DNA from: Actinomycetes bacterium
GTDB lineage: Bacteria; Actinomycetota; Actinomycetes; Mycobacteriales; Mycobacteriaceae
Direction of reading: 5' to 3'
DNA length: 37,185 nucleotides
Assembly: GCA_023404955.1 (NCBI GenBank)
Contig: JAEXZY010000119.1
Location: 1 to 37,185 of the forward strand
Positions 31,360 through 37,185 of this stretch are shown piece after piece (position 1 is the stretch's first letter; the number at the start of each line of letters is the position of its first letter). Made by a program: the position numbers and the translations under genes. Under the pieces are notes generated by a model. It had not been told where the DNA came from. It worked only from the letters and a program-made list of their open reading frames with translations, and made no database searches.

Positions 31360-32734
31360 AGTTGACTCCGACGTTCACAGCGAGCCCGCCGGTCGACGTC
31401 TCCTTGTACTTGGCGAGCATGTCGGCTCCCGTGCTGCGCATCGTCTCGATGACCTGATCGAGCGTCACGCGGTGTGATCCATCGCCGCGCAGCGCCATCC
31501 GTGCGGCGTTGATGGCCTTACCCGCCGAGATCGCGTTGCGTTCGATGCACGGAATCTGCACCAGCCCCCCGATGGGATCGCACGTCAGGCCGAGGCTGTG
31601 CTCCATGGCGATCTCCGCCGCGTTCTCCACCTGTTCCGGAGTGCCGCCGAGTATCTCGGCGAGCCCGGCGGCGGCCATGGATGCTGCCGAGCCGACCTCG
31701 CCCTGGCAGCCGACCTCGGCCCCGGAGATCGAGGCGCGTTCCTTGTACAGCGAGCCGATGGCTCCCGCCGCCAGCAGGAAGCGCACCGCGGTGGCGTCGG
31801 GATCGCGTCTGCCGGCGCCGGTGTAGTGCACCGCATAGTGGAGCACGGCGGGCACGATTCCCGCGGCGCCGTTGGTGGGTGCGGTGACGATCCTTCCGCC
31901 CGAGGCGTTCTCTTCGTTGACCGCCAGCGCCACGAGATTGACCCAGTCCAGGGCGAATTCGGGGAGCCGGTCGGGGTCTTCGGCAGTGAGACGGTCGTAC
32001 CAGTCTTTGGCGCGCCGGCGGACACGCAACGTGCCGGGCAGATAGCCGTCCCGACTGACGCCGCGCTTCTCACACTCGACCATGACGTCGCGGATGTGCA
32101 ACAACCGGCGGCGGATCTCGTCCTCCGGGCGGCTCTCGCGCTCGATGGCCAACATCAGATCGCTGACGCTGCAACTGTGTTGGCGACAGAGTTCGAGCAG
32201 CTCCTTGCTCGATCCGAACGCCAGCGACCGGGAGTCGGCATCCCGCGGGGCCGCGTCGAGGGTCTCGGCCTCGGTGACCACGAAACCGCCGCCGACGGAG
32301 AAATAGGTCTGGCGATGCAGTTCGCGACCCTCGGCATCGAGCGCGGTGAGCGTCATGCCGTTGGGGTGGAACGGCAGAATCTTCAGCGGGCGCAGAGTGA
32401 GGTCCTGCTCGGTGAGCCGGATCGGACGAGAACCTGCAAGCCGGATCGTGCCGGTTGCGCGCATCGCCTCGACGCGGCGCTCCATGTCCTCGGAACCGAT
32501 CTCTTCTGGCCGGTGGCCCTCGAGGCCGAGCAGGACAGCGGTGAAGGTGCCGTGACCGGCGCCGGTGGCGGCCAACGATCCGTAGAGATCGGCGCGCACG
32601 TCGGCAACCGCGTCCACCGCGCTCATGGCGATGAGATCGTCGACGAACCGGGCGGCGGCCCGCATCGGGCCGACGGTATGGGAACTCGACGGGCCGATGC
32701 CGACCGAGAAGAGGTCGAACACGCTGATGGTCAT
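31346..32734 (-). CDS. sdaA: L-serine dehydratase, single-chain [4Fe-4S] type
   Basis: A 462-residue enzyme that deaminates L-serine to pyruvate and ammonia. The N-terminal beta domain has SVGIGPSSSHTVGPM and the C-terminal alpha domain SISGAEVGCQGEVGSAASMAAAG and GLTCDPIGGLVQIPCIERN. Cluster cysteines lie in these alpha-domain motifs. The last residue is Cys462; in this enzyme type the C-terminal Cys reaches into the active site as a ligand, and it is kept here. RBS GGAGG is 7-8 bases before ATG 32734. In this locus it would finish the route glycine-serine-pyruvate. Confidence 0.96.
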   Translation of the reverse strand: MTISVFDLFSVGIGPSSSHTVGPMRAAARFVDDLIAMSAVDAVADVRADLYGSLAATGAGHGTFTAVLLGLEGHRPEEIGSEDMERRVEAMRATGTIRLAGSRPIRLTEQDLTLRPLKILPFHPNGMTLTALDAEGRELHRQTYFSVGGGFVVTEAETLDAAPRDADSRSLAFGSSKELLELCRQHSCSVSDLMLAIERESRPEDEIRRRLLHIRDVMVECEKRGVSRDGYLPGTLRVRRRAKDWYDRLTAEDPDRLPEFALDWVNLVALAVNEENASGGRIVTAPTNGAAGIVPAVLHYAVHYTGAGRRDPDATAVRFLLAAGAIGSLYKERASISGAEVGCQGEVGSAASMAAAGLAEILGGTPEQVENAAEIAMEHSLGLTCDPIGGLVQIPCIERNAISAGKAINAARMALRGDGSHRVTLDQVIETMRSTGADMLAKYKETSTGGLAVNVGVNYVEC

Positions 32735-32827
32735 GTCGACACCTCCATCTGATCGCCGATTGATATATGAGTCTAGGTGCCAACGGTAGGTCAGGCTGGT
32801 CAGCGCGTCAAGGACGGTCGTGGGGCC

Positions 32828-32857
32828 TTGACCATCGGGGGTGCCATGACATACCTT
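32828..32857 (+). promoter_or_regulatory. Possible promoter of the demethylase gene
   Basis: TTGACC at 32828-32833 is a good -35. TACCTT at 32852-32857 with an 18-base spacer is a fair -10. They lie upstream of the palindrome at 32887-32900, which would put a repressor just after the transcription start. The rest of the 179-base gap to sdaA holds nothing else I can name apart from the AT-rich TTGATATATGAG near 32760, likely part of the sdaA promoter. Confidence 0.35.
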
Positions 32858-32886
32858 TCTGGCTAGCTGAGGTGTTAGATAAAACC

Positions 32887-32900
32887 TCTGAAATGTCAGA
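32887..32900. promoter_or_regulatory. Putative GntR operator before the demethylase gene
   Basis: TCTGA-AATG-TCAGA is a 5-4-5 inverted repeat that covers the alternative in-frame ATG 32893 and ends 13 bases before ATG 32914. The minus-strand reading of the site at 36757-36770, before gntR, is TCTGA-AACC-TCAGA, identical at 12 of 14 bases. Confidence 0.65.
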
Positions 32901-32913
32901 AAGCTGGTGCGCG

Positions 32914-34959
32914 ATGACTCAGCTCATCGATCCCCTCCTGCAGCCGTTCGCGCTGAGGAACATGACCCTGCGCAACCGCATCGTGAGCACGTCGCACGAG
33001 CCGTCCTACACCGAGGACGGCATGCCGAAGCGGCGCTACCGCCTCTACCACGAGGAGAAGGCCAAGGGCGGGATCGGCCTGACGATGATGGGCGGTTCCG
33101 CCGTGGTCGCCCCCGACAGCCCCGCCGCCTTCGGCAACCTGCATCTCTACAAGGACGAGATCGTGCCGTGGCTGCGTGAACTCGCCTACGGCGTGCACGA
33201 GAACGGCGCCGCCGTCATGTGCCAGATCACCCACCTCGGCCGCCGTACGAGCAACTACGACGGCGATTGGCTGCCCGTCATCGCACCCTCGCCGATCCGC
33301 GAACCCGCACACCGGGCGTTCCCCAAAGTCGCCGAGGAGTGGGATCTGGACCGCATCGTCAAGGCCTATGCCGACGCCACGACGCGATGCCGCGAGGCCG
33401 GTCTGGACGGCGTCGAGATCGAGGCCTACACACACCTTCTCGACTCCTTCTGGTCCCCGCTGACCAACCGTCGCGACGACGAGTACGGGATGGGCAGCAT
33501 CGAGAACCGACTTCGGTTCCCGCTCAGAGTGATCCGCGCCGTCCGCGAGGCCGCCGGCCCCGACTTCGCCGTCGGCATCCGCATGTCGCTCGACGAGGAC
33601 ATCACCGGGGGCCTGAAGTACGACGAGGGCGTCGAGATCGCCAAGCTGCTCGTTGCCGAGGGCATCGACTTCATCAGCGTGATCAAGGGCTACATGGCCA
33701 GCGACGAGGCGCTCTCGCGGGTGATCCCGCCGATGGGTACTCCGGTGGCGCCGCACCTCGACTTCGCCGGACAGGTCAAAGCGGCCCTGCAGATCCCGGT
33801 CATGCACGCTGCCCGCATCAACGATGTCGCGACCGCGCGCCACGCCATCCGCGACGGGCTGATCGACCTCGTCGGCATGACCCGCGCCCACATCGCCGAT
33901 CCACACATCGTCGCAAAAATCCAGGCCGGCGAGGAAGATCGCATTCGGCCCTGCGTCGGTGCGAGCTACTGCCTCGACGAGATCTACCAGGCGCGCGACG
34001 CCAAATGCGTGCACAACGCGTCGACCGGACGCGAGGACCGCATGCCCCACCACGTGCCCGCGGCAACCGGCGCCCCACGCCGCGCGGTCGTCATCGGGGG
34101 CGGCCCGGCCGGCCTGGAGGCGGCCCGCGTCCTGGGCGAGCGGGGACACCGGGTCGTCGTGTTCGAGGCGGCCGACGCCCCGGGCGGACAGATTCGGCTC
34201 GCCGCGTCAGCACCGCGCCGGCGGGACCTCATCAGCATCGTCGACTGGCGACTGGCCGAGTGCAAGCTGCTCGACGTCGACATCCGCACCAATGCCTACG
34301 CCGAGGCCGATGACGTGCTGGCCGAGCAGCCCGACATCGTGGTGGTGGCCACCGGCGGACTGCCCAACACCGAATTCCTCACCGAGGGTGCGTCGTTGGT
34401 GACCGACGCCTGGGACATCCTGTGCGGGGCTGTGCGCCCCCGCGGCAGCGTGCTGTTCTACGACGACAACGGCGGCCACCCTGGGATGGACGCCGCCGAG
34501 ATGGTCGCACGCAGCGGTGTCGAGGTCGAATTCGTCACGCCTGAGCGGACATTGGCGCCCGACGTGGGCGGCGTGAACTACCCCGGTTACTTCAAGGCGT
34601 TCGCCGAGCACGATGTGCGCGTGACGCTCAACGAACGTCTGACCGGGGTGCGGCGCAAGGACGGCCGCCTCGAGGTCGACCTGTACAACGAGTACGCACA
34701 CGCCACCCGTCACCGCGTGGTGGACCAGGTGGTGGTCGAGCACGGCACACTGCCGCAGGACGAGCTGTACTTCGAGTTGGTCCCCGGATCAACCAATCTC
34801 GGGGAGGTCGACCAGCAGGCGTTGCTCGGCCTGCATCCGCAGCGCGTCACCCGCAATCCGCAGGGCCGCTATCAGCTGTATCGCATCGGTGATGCGGTGG
34901 CCAGCCGCAACATCCACGCCGCGGTGTACGACGCCTTCCGGCTCTGTATCGCGCTGTAG
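32914..34959 (+). CDS. OYE/TMADH-type flavin oxidoreductase, probable N-demethylase (DgcA-like)
   Basis: A 681-residue two-domain flavoprotein. Residues 1 to about 345 form an Old Yellow Enzyme TIM barrel (PFALRNMTLRNRIVSTSHEP, QITHLGRR, GVEIEAYTHLLDSFWSP). Residues 385-681 form a nucleotide-binding half with GGGPAGLEAARVLGERG at 395-411 and VVVATGG. The Fe-S linker has Cys347, Cys353 and Cys365; the usual second Cys of CxxCxxxC is Ala350. This pattern (CVGA-x2-C) fits the branch that includes dimethylglycine and N-methylproline demethylases more than dienoyl-CoA reductases. Its MscR-like neighbour handles formaldehyde and soxG is close by, so oxidative N-demethylation is inferred. An alternative start ATG lies at 32893. 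Confidence 0.85.
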   Translation: MTQLIDPLLQPFALRNMTLRNRIVSTSHEPSYTEDGMPKRRYRLYHEEKAKGGIGLTMMGGSAVVAPDSPAAFGNLHLYKDEIVPWLRELAYGVHENGAAVMCQITHLGRRTSNYDGDWLPVIAPSPIREPAHRAFPKVAEEWDLDRIVKAYADATTRCREAGLDGVEIEAYTHLLDSFWSPLTNRRDDEYGMGSIENRLRFPLRVIRAVREAAGPDFAVGIRMSLDEDITGGLKYDEGVEIAKLLVAEGIDFISVIKGYMASDEALSRVIPPMGTPVAPHLDFAGQVKAALQIPVMHAARINDVATARHAIRDGLIDLVGMTRAHIADPHIVAKIQAGEEDRIRPCVGASYCLDEIYQARDAKCVHNASTGREDRMPHHVPAATGAPRRAVVIGGGPAGLEAARVLGERGHRVVVFEAADAPGGQIRLAASAPRRRDLISIVDWRLAECKLLDVDIRTNAYAEADDVLAEQPDIVVVATGGLPNTEFLTEGASLVTDAWDILCGAVRPRGSVLFYDDNGGHPGMDAAEMVARSGVEVEFVTPERTLAPDVGGVNYPGYFKAFAEHDVRVTLNERLTGVRRKDGRLEVDLYNEYAHATRHRVVDQVVVEHGTLPQDELYFELVPGSTNLGEVDQQALLGLHPQRVTRNPQGRYQLYRIGDAVASRNIHAAVYDAFRLCIAL

Positions 34960-34975
34960 AGACAGGAGTTCGCCA

Positions 34976-36061
34976 ATGCCGCAACAGGTCCGAGGAGTCA
35001 TCGCCCGCGCCAAGGGCGCCCCGGTCGAGGTCACCGAGATCACCATCCCGGATCCCGGGCCCGGCGAAGTCGTCGTCCGGGTGCAGGCCTGCGGGGTCTG
35101 CCACACCGACCTGACCTACCGTGAGGGCGGCATCAACGACGAGTTCCCGTTCCTGCTCGGCCACGAGGCGGCCGGGGTCGTGGAGCAGGTCGGCGATGGC
35201 GTGAGCTCGGTGGCCGTCGGCGACTTCGTCGTGCTGAACTGGCGCGCCGTCTGCGGCCAGTGCCGCGCATGCAAGCGGGGCCGGCCGCAGTACTGCTTCG
35301 ACACCTTCAACGCCACGCAGAAGATGACCCTCGCCGACGGCACCGAGTTGACTCCCGCGTTGGGCATCGGGGCATTCGCCGAGAAGACGCTCGTCCACGC
35401 CGGCCAGTGCACCAAGGTCGACGCGGACGCCGATCCCGCCGTCGTCGGGCTGCTCGGATGCGGCGTGATGGCCGGCCTGGGCGCGGCGGTCAACACCGGC
35501 AACGTCTCTCGCGGCGACTCAGTGGCCGTCATCGGCTGCGGCGGGGTGGGCGACGCGGCGATCATGGGGGCGCGGCTGGCCGGCGCGGGCACGATCATCG
35601 CGATCGATCGTGACCCCCGCAAGCTCGAGTGGGCGCGCGACCTGGGGGCCACCCACACGATCGACGCCGCGGCGGGAGACACCGTGGCGGCCGTGCAGGA
35701 CGTGACCGGCGGCTTCGGCGCCGACGTCGTCATCGACGCCGTCGGCCGTCCTGAAACCTGGCGGCAGGCGTTCTACGCCCGCGATCTCGCCGGCACCGTC
35801 GTGCTGGTCGGAGTTCCCACGCCGGACATGACACTCGAGATGCCACTCATCGACTTCTTCTCCCGCGGTGGGGCGTTGAAGTCCTCGTGGTACGGCGACT
35901 GCCTGCCCGAACGTGACTTCCCGACGCTGGTCGATCTCTATCAGCAGGGCCGGCTGCCGCTGGACCGGTTCGTCTCCGAGCGGATCAAGCTGGACGAGGT
36001 CGAAGAGGCATTCGCCACCATGCACGCGGGTGAGGTGCTGCGGTCGGTGGTGGTGCTGTGA
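34976..36061 (+). CDS. mscR: S-(hydroxymethyl)mycothiol dehydrogenase (mycothiol-dependent formaldehyde dehydrogenase)
   Basis: A 361-residue zinc medium-chain dehydrogenase. Cys42 (CGVCHTD) and His63-Glu64 form the catalytic site; Cys93, 96, 99 and 107 the structural zinc site; GCGGVGDAAI the NAD site. It follows M. tuberculosis MscR (Rv2259) almost throughout (YREGGINDE, CGQCRACKRGRP, CFDTFNA, GALKSSWYGDCLPE). The enzyme oxidises the mycothiol-formaldehyde adduct to the formyl thioester and can also reduce S-nitrosomycothiol. It lies 16 bases after the demethylase stop with AGGAG 7 bases before ATG 34976, so the two are one operon. It is probably a second copy dedicated to this locus. Confidence 0.93.
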   Translation: MPQQVRGVIARAKGAPVEVTEITIPDPGPGEVVVRVQACGVCHTDLTYREGGINDEFPFLLGHEAAGVVEQVGDGVSSVAVGDFVVLNWRAVCGQCRACKRGRPQYCFDTFNATQKMTLADGTELTPALGIGAFAEKTLVHAGQCTKVDADADPAVVGLLGCGVMAGLGAAVNTGNVSRGDSVAVIGCGGVGDAAIMGARLAGAGTIIAIDRDPRKLEWARDLGATHTIDAAAGDTVAAVQDVTGGFGADVVIDAVGRPETWRQAFYARDLAGTVVLVGVPTPDMTLEMPLIDFFSRGGALKSSWYGDCLPERDFPTLVDLYQQGRLPLDRFVSERIKLDEVEEAFATMHAGEVLRSVVVL

Positions 36062-36101
36062 GTGGCGTGCAGCTGACCTGAGGCCAACCCTCCGGTGCTC
36101 G

Positions 36102-36728
36102 TCAGAACATCGTGCGGATGCCCTCTTCGAATTCGCGCACGTGCGCCTCGGCGAGCTTGCGGGCCCGGATCGCGTTGCGGTCCAAGATCGCGGTCAGCAC
36201 CTCGGTCTGACCGTGCACGTGGTGATCGAGGTCGGGTAGCCGTTCCTTGGCCAGGTTCCACATCCGCAGCGACAGGTCGAGGCTCTGGGTGAGGGTGTCC
36301 AGCAGGTACGGGTTGTGCGCCATCCGGTGAATCGCACGATGGGTCAGTACATCGAGCTCGAGCAGTTTCTCGTGATCGGTGCACGCGGTGATGTCGGCGA
36401 GCAGGGTCTGCAATTCCTGGCGCTCTTCATAGCGGGCTTCGCGGGCAGCGCGTTCGGCAGCGAGCCCTTCGAGGCGCTCGCGGATGTCGCAGATCGCCTC
36501 GAGGTCGGCGAGATCGAGGTCGGCGGCATAGCTGCCGCTGCGCGGATAGATGACGACCAGTTTGCGGTAGGCCAGCCGCTTGATCGCCTCGCGCACCGGG
36601 GTACGGCCGACCCCGAGCTCGGCGGCCAGCTGCTCTTCCTCGATCGGCGCGCCCGGGGCGATCTGCAGCGACACGATCTTGTCGCGGATGGCGTCGTACG
36701 CCTGGTCGGACAGGAGGGGACTCGGCAT
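36102..36728 (-). CDS. GntR/FadR-type (FCD) regulator of the demethylase locus
   Basis: A 208-residue GntR-family regulator. The N-terminal winged HTH (DKIVSLQIAPGAPIEEEQLA, LGVGRTPVREAIKRL) is followed by an FCD effector domain with metal-ligand type residues in ELDVLTHRAIHRMAHNPYL and a C-terminal AHVREFEEGI. ATG 36728 has GAGGAG 5 bases upstream. It faces the demethylase-mscR operon tail to tail. A palindrome shared with the demethylase promoter lies 29 bases before its start, so it probably controls both itself and that operon. Confidence 0.9.
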   Translation of the reverse strand: MPSPLLSDQAYDAIRDKIVSLQIAPGAPIEEEQLAAELGVGRTPVREAIKRLAYRKLVVIYPRSGSYAADLDLADLEAICDIRERLEGLAAERAAREARYEERQELQTLLADITACTDHEKLLELDVLTHRAIHRMAHNPYLLDTLTQSLDLSLRMWNLAKERLPDLDHHVHGQTEVLTAILDRNAIRARKLAEAHVREFEEGIRTMF

Positions 36729-36756
36729 GCGGACTCCTCGTACACCACGCGCATCA

Positions 36757-36770
36757 TCTGAGGTTTCAGA
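36757..36770. promoter_or_regulatory. Putative GntR operator before gntR
   Basis: TCTGA-GGTT-TCAGA, a 5-4-5 inverted repeat, matching the demethylase-promoter site. A second smaller repeat GAGG-ATA-CCTC lies at 36778-36788, between this site and the soxG stop at 36800. Confidence 0.65.
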
Positions 36771-36799
36771 CCGTGGCGAGGATACCTCACCTCGAGCGG

Positions 36800-37185
36800 C
36801 TACCAGCTGACGCCGAACTCTCCCGCGGCATCGATCAGCCAATCGGCCAGGTAGCGGGCGAACGACGAGCGCACGATGATGCGATAGTCCGTGCCGTCGT
36901 CGCTCATCGGCACCAGCACCACGCTGGCCCGACCCAGCACCGTCTGCGCGGCGCTGCCCGGCGCCATCACGTGCAGGTCCAGCGCGCACCCCTTGGCCAG
37001 CACCGCGCGCGCGTGCAGGCCCCGCAGCCGCACCGAGGTGCGCTGCGCCGAAACATCAACGGCCGCACCACTATCGGTACTGACAGCGGCGCGCAGCGCA
37101 ACCTCCAACTCTTCGCCGTCGCGGCCGGCCGCGACGGCCCCCCACACCAGCGGCCCGGGCCACAAGACCGACGGATCGGGGCCGG
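36800..37185 (-). CDS. soxG: Sarcosine oxidase gamma subunit SoxG (partial)
   Basis: The C-terminal about 127 residues of a gene that begins beyond the right edge; the frame is open to base 37185 and the TTG at 37165 is unlikely to be the start. Visible family blocks are VDVSAQRTSVRLRGLHARAVLAKG, CALDLH, AQTVLGRASVVLV and YRIIVRSSFARYLADWLIDA, the typical end of SoxG. SoxBDAG is the heterotetrameric sarcosine oxidase (sarcosine to glycine, methyl group to tetrahydrofolate or formaldehyde, with peroxide). soxG is normally last in soxBDAG, so soxA, soxD and soxB are expected just outside the window. gntR follows 71 bases downstream on the same strand. Confidence 0.88.
   Translation of the reverse strand, partial: GPDPSVLWPGPLVWGAVAAGRDGEELEVALRAAVSTDSGAAVDVSAQRTSVRLRGLHARAVLAKGCALDLHVMAPGSAAQTVLGRASVVLVPMSDDGTDYRIIVRSSFARYLADWLIDAAGEFGVSW

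Overview
The window is high-GC actinobacterial DNA, almost certainly from a fast-growing mycobacterium (Mycolicibacterium/Mycobacterium). Three things point there: the end of an mce4-type operon with its two Mce-associated membrane proteins, a PhoP-PhoR pair whose phosphorylated His falls at residue 259 as in M. tuberculosis PhoR, and a gene string that follows M. tuberculosis Rv0756c-Rv0775 nearly gene for gene (phoPR, HIT protein, steroid-isomerase-like protein, adhB, ferredoxin, cyp51, cyp123, TetR, aldA, purD, esterase). Coding density is very high. Genes overlap by 1-14 bases, no gap exceeds about 210 bases, and I saw no insertion sequence, integrase, phage or CRISPR. Gene identities come from recalled family sequences and motifs; no search was run.

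Layout. 1-3074: end of the mce4 sterol-import operon (mce4F, mam4A, mam4B) facing otsA and a 54-residue gene. 3186-8220: an SDR behind a KstR-like box, an XdhC/CoxI protein, a large secreted DUF4185 protein (probable D-arabinan hydrolase family), tRNA-Thr, and a decapeptide-repeat protein. 8253-10502: phoP-phoR behind a PhoP-type direct repeat. 10495-19886: a HIT protein, an acyl-CoA ligase, and then a long minus-strand run. That run is tetR-cyp123-SDR-cyp51-ferredoxin-NTF2-like, followed by adhB-KSI-like-SDR after a gap with two palindromes. 20063-24846: the divergent plus-strand operon aldA-SDR-HIBADH-like-CMD-like-unknown. 24843-26693: a CYP125-like P450 with its TetR. 26808-29589: purD, a Tat-type esterase and a TetR.

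From 29664 to the right edge the genes look like an N-methyl amino acid (dimethylglycine/sarcosine type) catabolic module. It holds an APC permease, single-chain L-serine dehydratase, an Old-Yellow-Enzyme-type demethylase, mycothiol-dependent formaldehyde dehydrogenase (MscR-like), a GntR/FCD regulator and the end of soxG (sarcosine oxidase gamma). Demethylation would release formaldehyde for the mycothiol route, and glycine would reach pyruvate through serine. The same 14-bp palindrome, TCTGA-N4-TCAGA, lies before both the demethylase and the gntR gene, which ties the regulator to the pathway.

The middle of the window reads as a lipid/sterol oxidation region. It has three P450s (CYP51, CYP123, CYP125-like), a ferredoxin, an alcohol dehydrogenase of the NDMA-dependent type, an aldehyde dehydrogenase, SDRs, KSI/NTF2-fold proteins and an acyl-CoA ligase. 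Together these could take a side chain or terminal methyl from hydroxyl to aldehyde to acid to CoA ester. A 14-bp palindrome (TGGACA-NN-TGTCCA type) at the tetR start and again before aldA suggests one TetR controls both divergent arms.
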